Source: Oribacterium sp. KHPX15 (lineage in GTDB: Bacteria > Bacillota > Clostridia > Lachnospirales > Lachnospiraceae). Taken from it: DNA of 64,000 nucleotides. The position numbers and the translations under genes are program-made. The DNA lies in contig NZ_FNRG01000004.1 in NCBI RefSeq assembly GCF_900107835.1, forward strand, positions 124,001 through 188,000, given 5' to 3'. This document shows positions 1-9,145 of this stretch, one piece after another; position 1 is the stretch's first letter; every line of letters starts with the position of its first letter. A model generated the notes under the pieces. It was given only the letters and a program-made list of their open reading frames with translations. It did no database searches and was not told where the DNA came from.

Positions 1-2
1 TT

Positions 3-1073
3 GACGAAAACAACAGCTTGAACAACCTGCTCCATCAGGCAAGAACACAGCTTAAAAAGAGCGGTGTTCCGGGAAAGCGGTATATCGAAGGAAAGAAAGG
101 CATTTACTACATTGAGAAGCCCGAAGGCTACGAGGTAACTCTTGATGTAAAGACCTACACAGACGATTGCCGCAAGGCTGCCGAAGCTGAAGATGAGGAG
201 ACAAAAGCAAAACTTTATGAGCAGGCTTTCGAACTCTATAAAGGCGAACTTCTTCCCGAATTTTCCACAGATAACTGGGTTATCGTTGAATCTGTCAAGC
301 TGAAGCATCTCTTCGATGAGCTTGTACTGTTCCTCGGTGATTATTACAGAAAAAAAGAAGATTACAATAACCTCTACAAGCTTTACAGCAAAGCCAGCCA
401 GATTTATCCTGACGGCGGATGGCAGATCAATGTTATCGATGCATTGATTCTTCGCAAAGAATACAAAGAAGCTTATGAGCTTTACAATAAAACAGCCCGT
501 TATTATCTTGATGATCTGGAAGTTCCTCTTCCTGACGACCTTATCAAGTGCTACGAACGCATCTATGATGACATCAAGGTTGTTTCTGATGATATCGAGG
601 AAATCCAGGCCGGTATCCTTGAGCGTGATGCAGCTCTTAAGAACAGTAAGGGCGACAGTCGCAGCCTCGGATCATACTACTGTGCGTTCTCAAGCTTTAT
701 CGACGTTTACAATGTTCTCCGTCGTAACCTGGTACGTAGAGGAAACTCCATCTTTATGATGCTTTGTACTCTGGTTGACTACGAAGGAAAACCTATACAG
801 AATCAGGAGAAGCTTTCCGCAAGAGCCGAAGCCTTGAAAAACGCTCTCTATGCAGAGCTCAGACAGGGTGATGTCTATACAAAATACAGCTCAAGCCAGT
901 ACCTTCTTCTTCTTATAGGTACCAAAAAAGAAGATTGCGGCATAATCTATCACAGAATTTCCAAGAAGCTTAAGGAACTTGCCGGTTCCCGTGCCGAACT
1001 CAAGTACCGCATTGTTTCACTTGCTGAGATTCCATCAGTTTTGGAAAACGCAAAGAACACTGACCTTATCTGA
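3..1073 (+). CDS. BTAD-type regulator with GGDEF-like C-terminus (5' partial)
   Basis: The frame is open from base 3, so the N-terminus, including any DNA-binding head, lies outside the window; a TTG at 18 is only an internal codon. The visible 356 residues begin with the end of a winged-helix module (SLNNLLHQARTQLKKSG, then KGIYYI). An alpha-helical bacterial transcriptional activator domain of TPR type follows (DVKTYTDDC through about residue 190). The last 130 residues carry a pattern like a degenerate nucleotide cyclase (LRQGDVYTKYSSSQYLLLLIG, then helix IIYHRISKKLKEL) without a GGDEF signature. It is probably a SARP-like transcription factor whose C-terminal domain is structural or ligand-binding. 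Two hairpins follow the stop codon. The BTAD assignment is fairly firm; the cyclase-like reading is inference. Confidence 0.75.
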   Translation, partial: DENNSLNNLLHQARTQLKKSGVPGKRYIEGKKGIYYIEKPEGYEVTLDVKTYTDDCRKAAEAEDEETKAKLYEQAFELYKGELLPEFSTDNWVIVESVKLKHLFDELVLFLGDYYRKKEDYNNLYKLYSKASQIYPDGGWQINVIDALILRKEYKEAYELYNKTARYYLDDLEVPLPDDLIKCYERIYDDIKVVSDDIEEIQAGILERDAALKNSKGDSRSLGSYYCAFSSFIDVYNVLRRNLVRRGNSIFMMLCTLVDYEGKPIQNQEKLSARAEALKNALYAELRQGDVYTKYSSSQYLLLLIGTKKEDCGIIYHRISKKLKELAGSRAELKYRIVSLAEIPSVLENAKNTDLI

Positions 1074-1118
1074 AAGTCCCGGTATGACGGATAAACTTCT
1101 TATTCATTAACCGTGTAA

Positions 1119-1158
1119 GCCGCCGGTCATTTTGACCGACACCTTTTTATCCGGCGGC
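1119..1158 (+). other. GC-rich hairpin in the 1.07-1.22 kb gap
   Basis: GCCGCCGG (1119-1126) pairs with CCGGCGGC (1151-1158). A second inverted repeat, CGGTCA/TGACCG (1124-1138), is nested so that the two compete for the same bases. It lies between the regulator and the terminator at 1175 and could be part of an attenuator. Confidence 0.45.
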
Positions 1159-1174
1159 TCTGTATAAATATTTC

Positions 1175-1205
1175 AGGGCTTGCAGTTTGCTGCAAGCCCT
1201 TTTTT
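1175..1205 (+). terminator. Intrinsic terminator just upstream of the SNF transporter
   Basis: AGGGCTTGCA (1175-1184) pairs perfectly with TGCAAGCCCT (1191-1200), followed by TTTTT. The ribosome binding site GAGGAG of the next gene begins right after the T-run. It ends the regulator transcript and could also attenuate the transporter. Confidence 0.85.
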
Positions 1206-1216
1206 GAGGAGATTTT

Positions 1217-2596
1217 ATGAACGATAATCGTGAAAGTTTTAAATCAAGACTGGGCTTTCTTCTGGTAAGTGCCGGTTGTGCCATAGGAATAGGAAACGTA
1301 TGGAAATTCCCATACCTTGCAGGGCAGAACGGAGGAGGAATATTTGTAATATTCTATCTTATCTTCCTTGTAATTATGGGTGTTCCCGTCCTTACAATGG
1401 AGCTTGCGGTGGGACGTGCCTCACGAAAGAGTGCAGTATTGGCATATAAAAATCTGGAACCCTACGGCAGCAAATGGCATATTCACGGATGGTTTGCCAT
1501 TGCCGGAGCTTACATCCTTATGATGTACTACACAACCGTTTCCGGCTGGATGGTTTCATATTTTATGAAATTTGCCGTCGGAAAATTCGATAACATATCC
1601 ATGGATGAAGTGGATTCTGTTTTTGTTAACCTTCTTTCAGACCCGGAAGAAATGATGATCTGTATGATGCTGACAGTTCTCTTAGGTTTCCTTGTATGTT
1701 CATTCGGAATACAGAAAGGCCTGGAAAAGGTCACAACAGCCATGATGACTGTTCTGCTTGCCCTGATCATCATTCTTGCAATACACAGCATTTCTCTTCC
1801 GGGAGCAGCAAAGGGCCTTAATTTCTACCTTGTTCCCAGCCTTGAAAAGGTTGCGGCAGCAGGAGAAGGAAGCATCCTGAAAGGTCTTGGTTCGGTTATC
1901 TCGGCAGCCATGAACCAGGCATTTTTCACTCTGAGCCTTGGCGTTGCTTGTATGGAAATCTTCGGTTCTTATATGTCTGACCGATTTACACTTGTAGGTG
2001 AATCCATAAGGATCTGCGCCCTGGACACTTTTGTTGCAATAACATCCGGTCTCATCATTTTCCCTGCATGCTTCAGTTTCAATGTCGATCCCGATGCAGG
2101 TCCGAGTCTTATATTCATGACGCTGCCTAAAGTATTCATGAGCATGACCGGGGGAAGGGTCTGGGGTTCTCTTTTCTTCCTGTTCATGTCCTTTGCAAGC
2201 TTTAGTACGGTTATAACTGTATTTGAAAACATCCTTTCCACCTCCATTGATAATTTCAAATGGACAAGAAAGAAAGCAGTTCTTGTAAACTGCATTTTCA
2301 TACTTATCACAAGTATCCCTTGTGTACTTGGTTACAATATCTGGTCAGATGTTCATCTGATTGGCGGAAGAGACGTCCTGGATTCAGAAGATTTTATTGT
2401 TTCAAATATTCTTCTCCCGGCAGGCTCTCTTATTTATCTTCTTTTCTGCGTGAGCAAGTGGGGCTGGGGCTTTGATAATTACATGAATGAATGCAACAAG
2501 GGAGAGGGTATGAAGATCCATCCGGGCGTAAAACGCTACTTCCAGTTTGTTCTACCGGTACTCATACTTATTATCCTTATCCGTGGACTGATGTAA
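1217..2596 (+). CDS. SNF-family sodium-dependent transporter
   Basis: This 459-residue membrane protein belongs to the neurotransmitter:sodium symporter (SNF) family, which imports amino acids or related compounds with Na+ using the LeuT fold. The family signature is clear at the N-terminus: GFLLVSAGCAIGIGNVWKFPY (residues about 12-32), the unwound TM1 that binds sodium and substrate, followed by GGGIFVIFYLIFLVIMGVPVLTMELAVGR for TM2. About eleven or twelve hydrophobic segments can be read, as expected for the bacterial members of this length. The start ATG has GAGGAG six bases upstream. Substrate cannot be read from sequence; tyrosine, tryptophan or branched-chain amino acids are typical of the family. 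It stands alone behind a terminator with no promoter visible between them. Confidence 0.9.
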   Translation: MNDNRESFKSRLGFLLVSAGCAIGIGNVWKFPYLAGQNGGGIFVIFYLIFLVIMGVPVLTMELAVGRASRKSAVLAYKNLEPYGSKWHIHGWFAIAGAYILMMYYTTVSGWMVSYFMKFAVGKFDNISMDEVDSVFVNLLSDPEEMMICMMLTVLLGFLVCSFGIQKGLEKVTTAMMTVLLALIIILAIHSISLPGAAKGLNFYLVPSLEKVAAAGEGSILKGLGSVISAAMNQAFFTLSLGVACMEIFGSYMSDRFTLVGESIRICALDTFVAITSGLIIFPACFSFNVDPDAGPSLIFMTLPKVFMSMTGGRVWGSLFFLFMSFASFSTVITVFENILSTSIDNFKWTRKKAVLVNCIFILITSIPCVLGYNIWSDVHLIGGRDVLDSEDFIVSNILLPAGSLIYLLFCVSKWGWGFDNYMNECNKGEGMKIHPGVKRYFQFVLPVLILIILIRGLM

Positions 2597-2638
2597 AGAT
2601 TTTACGAAAAACCACCGGCGACCATTTCTCGCCGTTAA

Positions 2639-2682
2639 TCCACAGGGGACGTTTCTCACCGGCGAGAAACGTCCCCTGTGGA
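2639..2682. repeat. Perfect 19-bp inverted repeat with GGGGACG core
   Basis: The arms 2639-2657 and 2664-2682 are perfectly complementary around the six-base loop ACCGGC; the core is CACAGGGGACG. There is no T-run, so it is not a standard terminator. GGGGAC-core hairpins of this sort are scattered in many Firmicutes genomes as REP-like elements. A half-copy lies at 26332-26364. Confidence 0.7.
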
Positions 2683-2720
2683 ATTCTGTGAGTTTAATAC
2701 CGGAGATTTTTAAAAAAGTG

Positions 2721-2749
2721 TTGATTTTACGATGTTCTTGTGTTATCTT
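2721..2749 (+). promoter_or_regulatory. Candidate promoter of the nusA-infB operon
   Basis: TTGATT (2721-2726) and TATCTT (2744-2749) are separated by 17 bases. It is the best match in the gap before rimP and would give a leader of about 70 bases. Confidence 0.5.
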
Positions 2750-2772
2750 TGTACCGTATTTATTGACTAGTT

Positions 2773-2803
2773 AAAAGGAGCAGGCGCTAAGCCCGCTCCT
2801 TTT
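2773..2803 (+). other. Leader hairpin before rimP
   Basis: AAAAGGAGC (2773-2781) pairs with GCTCCTTTT (2795-2803), and an inner GGC/GCC pair closes the loop GCTAA. The T-run is short (TTTTAC). It sits between the candidate promoter and rimP, so it is either a weak terminator of upstream transcription or a leader structure of the operon. Confidence 0.6.
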
Positions 2804-2826
2804 ACTTAAGTTTAGAGGATTTTTAT

Positions 2827-3201
2827 ATGCAGGCAAACGGTGATTACACAGTAAGGGTAAAAAAATATCTCGATGAGATGTGCCCCAAAGAAGGTTATCA
2901 GGTGGACAGCGTTACTTTTACACTTGAAAACGGAGAATGGTACCTTAGATCTTTCATTTACCGCACAGACGGAGTCGACATGACTGTAGATGATTGTGCC
3001 AGAGTTTCAAGAAAACTTTCAAAGTGGCTCGACAAAGAGGACTTCATTCCTGAGCAGTATATGATGGAAGTATGTTCACTCGGTTTCAAAGACCAGCCTG
3101 GAAACGACGATATCATACCGGATACTGCGGCTGATGATAACGCAGAGGAAACCTCAGATGATGGATCAAACGACAATATTACCGGGAGGGGTAAAAACTA
3201 A
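2827..3201 (+). CDS. rimP: RimP-like ribosome maturation factor, short form
   Basis: RimP assists maturation of the 30S subunit. The position directly before nusA and the motif DDCARVSRKLSKWLDKED (about residues 57-74), which matches the end of the canonical N-terminal domain, support the call. The protein has only 124 residues against a usual 150 or so. The hallmark SSPGLDRPL-like strand is replaced by YMMEVCSLGFKDQP, and the C-terminal SH3-like domain is missing; instead there is an acidic, Asp-rich tail. The start ATG follows AGAGGA. The stop codon shares one base with the nusA start (TAATG), so translation is probably coupled. The family call is good; full function is uncertain because of the truncation. 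Confidence 0.8.
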   Translation: MQANGDYTVRVKKYLDEMCPKEGYQVDSVTFTLENGEWYLRSFIYRTDGVDMTVDDCARVSRKLSKWLDKEDFIPEQYMMEVCSLGFKDQPGNDDIIPDTAADDNAEETSDDGSNDNITGRGKN

Positions 3202-4358
3202 TGAATAAAGAACTTAGCGAAGCACTCGATCTACTTGAGAAGGAAAAAGGTATTTCAAAGCAGTCTCTTATAGAAGCAATCGAGCTTTCACTTCAGACAG
3301 CATGTAAGAATCACTTCGGTTCTTCTGACAACATCCGTGTCAGTGTAGATCCTGACACTTGCGATTATTCAGTTATAGCTGACAAGACTGTAGTAGAGGA
3401 AGTACTTGATAAAAATACCGAGATCTCCCTTGCTGATGCAAGAATGATAGATCCCGGCTATACACTTGGTTCCATCGTTCCGGTAAAAGTTGATTCAAAG
3501 ACCTTCGGACGTATCGCGACACAGAATGCAAAGGGCGTTATAGTACAGCGCATTCGCGAAGAAGAGCGCAAGGTTCTTTACAACGAGTACTACTCCATGG
3601 AGAAAGAAGTTGTTACAGGAACAGTTGACAGAGATACCGGAAGATCCATTATCATCAATTTAGGAAAGGTTGACGGATATCTTTCAGAAAATGAGCAGAT
3701 CAAGGGCGAAAAGCTTGATACCAATGACAGAGTCAAGGTATACGTAGTAGAAGTCAAGGATTCTCCTCGCGGACCGCGCGTTATGGTATCCAGAACCCAT
3801 CCTGAACTCGTTAAGCGCCTTTTCGAAGAAGAGGTTTCCGAAGTAAGAGACGGTATCGTAGAGATCAAGGCTATCTCCCGCGAAGCCGGTTCCAGAACCA
3901 AGATGGCTGTTTTATCAAACGATCCCGATGTTGATCCGGTTGGAGCATGTGTAGGTCTCAACGGTTCAAGAGTTAATACAGTAGTTGAAGAACTTCGCGG
4001 AGAGAAGATCGATATCATTAACTATGACGAGAACCCTGCATACCTTATAGAAAATGCTCTTTCACCTGCAAAGGTTATCGCAGTTATCGCTGATCAGGAT
4101 AATAAAGAAGCCATGGTTATCGTACCTGACGCTATGCTCAGTCTTGCCATCGGTAAGGAAGGACAGAATGCCCGCCTTGCTGCAAAGCTCACAAACTACA
4201 AGATCGATATCAAATCAGAATCCCAGGCTCAGGAGCAGGGCATCTTTGATGAGATGGGTATCGATTATCAGGGCGAAGACTATGAAGATGATGGTGTAGC
4301 CGAAGATGATTACGAGTCAGATTCAGAAATGATTTCTGATGAAAGCGAAGAAGTATGA
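3201..4358 (+). CDS. nusA: Transcription termination/antitermination factor NusA
   Basis: NusA binds RNA polymerase and nascent RNA and controls pausing, termination and antitermination. The 385 residues show the usual order: an N-terminal polymerase-binding domain (residues 1-125), an S1 domain starting near GTVDRDTGRSIIINLGKVDGYL (about 136), and then KH1 and KH2, with the second ending in MLSLAIGKEGQNARLAAKLTNYKIDI (about 312-337). An acidic tail rich in Asp and Glu closes the protein; the C-terminal repeats of proteobacterial NusA are absent, as is normal in Firmicutes. The GGGAGGGG ribosome binding site lies at the end of rimP. The stop overlaps the start of ylxR by four bases (ATGA). 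Confidence 0.97.
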   Translation: MNKELSEALDLLEKEKGISKQSLIEAIELSLQTACKNHFGSSDNIRVSVDPDTCDYSVIADKTVVEEVLDKNTEISLADARMIDPGYTLGSIVPVKVDSKTFGRIATQNAKGVIVQRIREEERKVLYNEYYSMEKEVVTGTVDRDTGRSIIINLGKVDGYLSENEQIKGEKLDTNDRVKVYVVEVKDSPRGPRVMVSRTHPELVKRLFEEEVSEVRDGIVEIKAISREAGSRTKMAVLSNDPDVDPVGACVGLNGSRVNTVVEELRGEKIDIINYDENPAYLIENALSPAKVIAVIADQDNKEAMVIVPDAMLSLAIGKEGQNARLAAKLTNYKIDIKSESQAQEQGIFDEMGIDYQGEDYEDDGVAEDDYESDSEMISDESEEV

Positions 4359-4630
4359 CCGGTATGAAGAAACTGCCGGAAAGAACCTGTGTAGGCTGTG
4401 GTCAGAAAAGAGAAAAACCTGACCTTATACGTATCGTTCATTCACAGGACGATACCTTCAGCATTGATCCGACCGGCCGAAAAAACGGCCGCGGTGCATA
4501 TATCTGCAACGACCTTGCATGCTTTGAAAAAGCAATAAAACGCAAGGCACTGGATCGTGCTTTCAAGGTAAGTATTTCTGAAGCTACAGCGCAGGCACTC
4601 AGAGAGGAACTGATAAAGCTTGATAGATGA
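4355..4630 (+). CDS. ylxR: YlxR/RnpM family RNA-binding protein
   Basis: Members of the DUF448 family bind RNA; the Bacillus protein (RnpM) has been linked to RNase P. Typical features are the CVGCGQKREKPDLIRIV opening and the GRKNGRGAYIC loop, followed by a basic helix (CFEKAIKRKALDRAFK). The length of 91 residues is normal. The start ATG at 4355 overlaps the nusA stop as ATGA; a second ATG at 4364 is also possible. It overlaps ylxQ by 11 bases, as in most Firmicutes nusA operons. Confidence 0.93.
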   Translation: MTGMKKLPERTCVGCGQKREKPDLIRIVHSQDDTFSIDPTGRKNGRGAYICNDLACFEKAIKRKALDRAFKVSISEATAQALREELIKLDR

Positions 4631-4943
4631 TAGAATATACGGTCTGCTGGGCCTATGCCAAAGAGCAGGCAAATTGAAAAGTGGCGAGTTCGCAGTGGAA
4701 AAATCCCTTAAGGGCGGAAAATCCCAGCTAGTGATAGTTCCCGAGGATGCGTCAGATAACACAAAGAAAAAATTCAAAAATATGGCAACCTACAGAAATG
4801 TGCCGTATTTTGAATTGGGAACTAAAGACAGGCTGGGGGCGCAGCTCGGAAAATCCGAACGGTCATCTCTCAGCGTAGAAGATGAAGGTTTCGCAAAAGC
4901 GATGATCAAATATATTGACGGAGGTAATGTGAATGTCAGATGA
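4620..4943 (+). CDS. ylxQ: L7Ae-family ribosomal-like protein YlxQ
   Basis: This is a 107-residue member of the L7Ae/L30e family, small RNA-binding proteins that recognise kink-turns. The sequence [25 protein letters not shown] is characteristic. Its fixed place between ylxR and infB confirms the call. The start is a TTG at 4620 inside the end of ylxR; the ATGs nearby are out of frame. The stop overlaps the infB start by 11 bases, pointing to coupled translation. Confidence 0.92.
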   Translation: MIDDRIYGLLGLCQRAGKLKSGEFAVEKSLKGGKSQLVIVPEDASDNTKKKFKNMATYRNVPYFELGTKDRLGAQLGKSERSSLSVEDEGFAKAMIKYIDGGNVNVR

Positions 4944-7674
4944 GAACCAGAAAGAAAATGGATTAAACAGCAAGGAAGCTAAGAAGGAAGAGGCACCAAA
5001 GAAGAAAAAGCTTGCTGTGGTTTTCCATTCCCAGAACTCCGCTAATCATAAAAACCATCCACTTGGCGGAAAGCTTTCTTCAGCTAAGGAGCAGGGCGCA
5101 CGTAAAACCAGATCTGCTGCAGAGTCAAAGGAAAAGGAGCAGCCTAAGAAGACAAGCCCCAACGGAAGACCTCTTCCTCCCGGAACAGCAAGAGTCACAC
5201 CTCTTCGCGAGCTGAATGAAATTCAGCAGCGTCAGGCCGAAGCAGAAGCAAAGGCCGAAGCAGCACGTAAGGCAGCTGAGGAAGAAGCAAGAAAGAAGGC
5301 TGAAATCGAGGCCAAGGCAAGAGCTGAAGAAGAAGCAAAAGCTGAAGCAGCACGTAAAGCTCAAGAGGAAGAAGCAAGAAAGAAGGCTGAAACACGTTCT
5401 GCAGCTTCCGGCGAAGGAAGAACAGGCGACCAGAAGCCCAGATTCGACAGAAATACAGGAGATCGCCAGCAGAGACCGGGATTCACTCAGAAAACCGAAA
5501 GAGGAGAAAGACCTCAGAGCGGTTTCCACAAGGATGGCGCAAGACCTTCCGGTACAGGAAGACCCGCAGATCGCAGCGGTCAGCAGAGACCTGGACAGAG
5601 ACCTGCAGGTGCAGGCTTCGGCGGTCAGAGACGTACGGACAGTTCAGCTGCAGCCGTAGATATTTCTTCAAAGCCAACAGCCAACAGAAATGCGCACAAG
5701 CCATCAGACAAGAATTTCGGAAATAAGAATTTCGATAACGAGAGAGCTGAGGCAGCTAAGAGAAACCGTACCAATCGTAAGCAGAACAAGTACACTGCAG
5801 AGCAGTCTTACGAGAGAGACGATGAGATGGCAGCACGCAAGAAGAAGACCGGAAAGGGTGCATTTATTAAGCCTGAAGTTGTTAAGCCGGTTGAGGAAGA
5901 GATCAAGTCCATCACCATTCCTGAGGTTATCACCATCAAGGATCTTGCGGACAAGATGAAGCAGAAGCCTGCCGACATTATAAAGAAGCTCTTCATGCAG
6001 GGCCAGATGGTAACTCTCAATACCGAACTTTCCTATGAAGAAGCCGAGAATATCGCAGTTGATTACGATATCCTTTGCGAGATGGAAGAGAAGGTAGATG
6101 TAATCGCCGAGCTTGTTAAGGATGATATCGAAGATCAGGAAGAGGATATGGTATCCAGACCTCCTGTAGTCTGCGTAATGGGTCACGTTGACCACGGTAA
6201 AACATCTATCCTTGATGCTATCCGTAATACAAATGTTACAGCAAAGGAAGCCGGCGGTATCACACAGTCTATCGGTGCTTACCAGGTATCCGTTAATGTT
6301 AACGGCGAGGACCGTCTCATTACCTTCCTTGATACACCTGGACACGAGGCATTCACAGCCATGCGTATGCGTGGTGCACAGTCAACAGATATCGCTGTAC
6401 TCGTAGTTGCAGCAGATGACGGTGTAATGCCTCAGACAGTGGAAGCTATCAACCACGCAAAGGCCGCAAACACTCCTATCATCGTAGCAATCAACAAGAT
6501 TGATAAGGAAGGTGCAAATCCTGACCGTGTTAAACAGGAACTTATGAAATATGACCTTGTTCCCGAGGATTACGGCGGAGATACCATCTGTGTACCTGTT
6601 TCTGCAAAGAAGGGTATCGGTATCGAAGATCTTCTTGAGAACGTAGTTCTTGAGGCAGACGTCATGGAGCTTAAGGCTAACCAGAACCGTTCAGCTTACG
6701 GTGTTGTTATCGAGGCAGAGCTTGATAAGGGACGTGGTTCCGTTGCAAGACTTCTGGTTCAGAAGGGAACTCTTCACCAGGGTGATGTAGTTGCAGTAGG
6801 TTCCGCTTACGGTAAGGTTCGTGCCATGACTGACGACAAGGGCAGACGTATCAAGAAAGCCGGTCCTTCACAGCCATGTGAGATACTTGGTCTCAATACT
6901 GTTCCCAATGCCGGAGAGATTTTCCAGGTTAAGGACAGCGAGAAGGAAGCTAAGGCTTATGCTGCTGCCTTCGTAACAGAGAACAAGCAGAAGATGGTTG
7001 AGGAATCCAAGAAGAAGGTATCTCTTGATGCACTCTTTGATCAGATCAAGGCCGGCGAGATCAAGGAACTTCCTATCGTTGTCAAGGCTGACGTTCAGGG
7101 TTCAGTTGAGGCCGTTAAGGATTCCCTTGAGAAGATCAAGAACGATGAGGTTGCCGTTAAGGTTATCCATTCCGGTGTTGGTGCCATCAACGAATCCGAT
7201 GTGGTTCTTGCAAGTGCTTCCAATGCTATCGTCATCGGTTTTGACGTTAAGCCTGATGCAACCGCAAAGGAAATTGCAGAACGCGAGCATGTTGATGTAA
7301 GACTTTACAACATTATCTATAAGGCTATCGAAGATATCGAGGATGCAATGAAGGGTATGCTTGCTCCTGTTTATGAGGAGAAGGTTATCGGTCATGCTGA
7401 GATCCGTCAGATCTTCAAGGCTTCCGGCGTTGGTAACATCGCAGGATGTATGGTTAAGGACGGTCTCGTACAGAGAGGCGCCAAGGCCCGTATCATGCGC
7501 GGACCAAAGCAGGATCTGGTATTCGAGGGCGAGATTGCTTCCGTAAAGCGTTTCAAGGACGATGTAAAGGAAGTAAAGGCAGGCTACGAGTGTGGTCTTG
7601 TATTTGAAGCCTTTAACGAGATCGAGATCGATGATTATGTTGAAGTCTATGTAATGGAAGAGGTTAAGCGTTGA
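4933..7674 (+). CDS. infB: Translation initiation factor IF-2
   Basis: IF-2 is the GTPase that brings initiator tRNA to the 30S subunit and promotes subunit joining. The protein has 913 residues. Residues 1-310 are a long, low-complexity linker: an Ala/Glu/Lys-rich helix (about 95-155) and a Gly/Arg/Gln-rich stretch (about 160-240). The G domain has GHVDHGKT at residues 417-424, DTPGHEAF at 467-474 and NKID at 521-524. Domains II, III and C2 follow, ending in the usual [17 protein letters not shown] and [13 protein letters not shown]. The start ATG overlaps ylxQ with GGAGG nine bases upstream. The stop overlaps the TTG start of rbfA. Confidence 0.98.
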   Translation: MSDENQKENGLNSKEAKKEEAPKKKKLAVVFHSQNSANHKNHPLGGKLSSAKEQGARKTRSAAESKEKEQPKKTSPNGRPLPPGTARVTPLRELNEIQQRQAEAEAKAEAARKAAEEEARKKAEIEAKARAEEEAKAEAARKAQEEEARKKAETRSAASGEGRTGDQKPRFDRNTGDRQQRPGFTQKTERGERPQSGFHKDGARPSGTGRPADRSGQQRPGQRPAGAGFGGQRRTDSSAAAVDISSKPTANRNAHKPSDKNFGNKNFDNERAEAAKRNRTNRKQNKYTAEQSYERDDEMAARKKKTGKGAFIKPEVVKPVEEEIKSITIPEVITIKDLADKMKQKPADIIKKLFMQGQMVTLNTELSYEEAENIAVDYDILCEMEEKVDVIAELVKDDIEDQEEDMVSRPPVVCVMGHVDHGKTSILDAIRNTNVTAKEAGGITQSIGAYQVSVNVNGEDRLITFLDTPGHEAFTAMRMRGAQSTDIAVLVVAADDGVMPQTVEAINHAKAANTPIIVAINKIDKEGANPDRVKQELMKYDLVPEDYGGDTICVPVSAKKGIGIEDLLENVVLEADVMELKANQNRSAYGVVIEAELDKGRGSVARLLVQKGTLHQGDVVAVGSAYGKVRAMTDDKGRRIKKAGPSQPCEILGLNTVPNAGEIFQVKDSEKEAKAYAAAFVTENKQKMVEESKKKVSLDALFDQIKAGEIKELPIVVKADVQGSVEAVKDSLEKIKNDEVAVKVIHSGVGAINESDVVLASASNAIVIGFDVKPDATAKEIAEREHVDVRLYNIIYKAIEDIEDAMKGMLAPVYEEKVIGHAEIRQIFKASGVGNIAGCMVKDGLVQRGAKARIMRGPKQDLVFEGEIASVKRFKDDVKEVKAGYECGLVFEAFNEIEIDDYVEVYVMEEVKR

Positions 7675-8087
7675 GAAAAAATTCCGTTAAAAATACAAGA
7701 ATAAATGCCGAGGTCATGAGAGAACTTTCCGTAGCGATCCGTGACCTCAAGGATCCCCGCATTTCACCTATGGTGTCTGTTACCGGTGCTGATGTAACTC
7801 CCGATCTTCAGTATTGCAGAGTTTACATTTCGGTACTCGGCAGCGAGGAATCCCTTAAAAAGACCATGGAAGGCTTAAAAGCCGCCAGTGGTTTCCTGCG
7901 TCGTGAACTTGCGCAGACCGTAAATCTCCGTCACACCCCGGAGCTTCAGTTCATCGAGGATCACTCCATAGAGTATGGTGCCCACATGGAAGAGCTCATC
8001 AGCAAGGTTGCCAGAGAAGATGCGGAAAAGCATGTTGATCAGGAAGAAGATCCTGCTCAGGATCCTGACACAACAGAAGAAGTATGA
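7671..8087 (+). CDS. rbfA: 30S ribosome-binding factor A
   Basis: RbfA binds the 30S subunit during late 16S rRNA processing. The 138 residues match the family: an N-terminal helix with [22 protein letters not shown], then [21 protein letters not shown] and the conserved [30 protein letters not shown]. The start is a TTG sharing bases with the infB stop (TTGA), so translation is coupled. An acidic tail rich in Asp and Glu extends beyond the usual end of the domain. Confidence 0.96.
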   Translation: MRKNSVKNTRINAEVMRELSVAIRDLKDPRISPMVSVTGADVTPDLQYCRVYISVLGSEESLKKTMEGLKAASGFLRRELAQTVNLRHTPELQFIEDHSIEYGAHMEELISKVAREDAEKHVDQEEDPAQDPDTTEEV

Positions 8088-8154
8088 TCATTCACAGGCA
8101 GAGGTGCAGCCATGCATTATCTGCCTGAATTTCTACTATGAGAGAGAGTATTTC

Positions 8155-9135
8155 ATGAACGAATTTGAAAAGTTGATAGAAGCAGCAGAAAGCATTTGTA
8201 TCCTTGGACACACAAATCCCGATGGCGACTGCCTGGGTTCCACACTCGGTACAAAGCTTTATATACAGGAGCGTTACCCTGACAAGAAGGTCAATGTTTA
8301 TCTCCAGAACGCCAATGAAAAATTCAGGTTTATGCCCGGTTTCAATGACATTATACATGTACCCTCAGACCGCAAATACCAGTTATGTATCATCTGTGAC
8401 TGCAACGGTTATGACAGGGTAGGCGACTTCAAGATCCTTGCCGAACATGCTGAAAATCTCTATGTTGTGGATCACCACATCCCGGGAAATCAGAAATTCG
8501 AAAAGTGTACTATTATTCCTGAAGCATCAAGTACCTGTGAGGTAGTTTACGATCTTATGGATGACAGCTACGTTAATAAAGATGCCGCTTCCTGTCTCTA
8601 TCTCGGAATAGTGCATGATACCGGTGTTTTTAAGTATAACTGCACCTCCAGACATACCATGGAGATAGCCGGTCGTCTTATGTCAAAGGGAATAGATTTC
8701 GGTTCCATAATTGATGATACTTACTACACAAAAACATATGCACAGCAGCAGGTACTGGGACGAGTTCTCACCGAAAGCCTGATGATCATGGATAAACGAT
8801 GCATAGCCGGCTGGCTGACCTGCAAAGATATGAGATTTTACAATGTCACCTCCAAAGACATTGACGGTATAGTAAGCACCATGCGTGAGACTCGTGGCGT
8901 GGATTGTGCCATCTTCATTTACGAGATGACTAACCAGAATTACAAGGTAAGTCTCAGAAGCAACAACAATATGCTGGATGTTGCCAAAGTGGCTTCTCAT
9001 TTCGGCGGCGGCGGTCATAAAATGGCAGCCGGATGCACTCTTCAGGGATCACATTTTGATGTTATAAATAACGTTACAAAGGAGTTGGCAAAACAGCTGG
9101 ATGCGCCGGAATTCGTTTCAAACAGCGCCCAATGA
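8155..9135 (+). CDS. nrnA: DHH-family phosphoesterase, NrnA-like
   Basis: NrnA-type enzymes degrade oligoribonucleotides and dephosphorylate pAp. The 326-residue protein has the DHH domain with GHTNPDGDCLGS (residues 18-29), CDCNGYDR and VVDHHIPG, and a DHHA1 domain ending in FGGGGHKMAAGC. The longer reading frame starts upstream at 7975 inside rbfA. The start is placed at the ATG at 8155 because homology begins there and GAGAGAG lies eight bases upstream. It keeps the gene order seen in Bacillus (rbfA, nrnA-like, truB). pAp phosphatase activity is inference from the family. Confidence 0.93.
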   Translation: MNEFEKLIEAAESICILGHTNPDGDCLGSTLGTKLYIQERYPDKKVNVYLQNANEKFRFMPGFNDIIHVPSDRKYQLCIICDCNGYDRVGDFKILAEHAENLYVVDHHIPGNQKFEKCTIIPEASSTCEVVYDLMDDSYVNKDAASCLYLGIVHDTGVFKYNCTSRHTMEIAGRLMSKGIDFGSIIDDTYYTKTYAQQQVLGRVLTESLMIMDKRCIAGWLTCKDMRFYNVTSKDIDGIVSTMRETRGVDCAIFIYEMTNQNYKVSLRSNNNMLDVAKVASHFGGGGHKMAAGCTLQGSHFDVINNVTKELAKQLDAPEFVSNSAQ

Positions 9136-9145
9136 TAAATAACCA

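Noticed and set aside
5125-5659. Overlapping frames on both strands in the 5' part of infB
   Set aside because: The low-complexity Ala/Glu/Arg-rich linker of IF-2 leaves other frames open; no start signals or homology.
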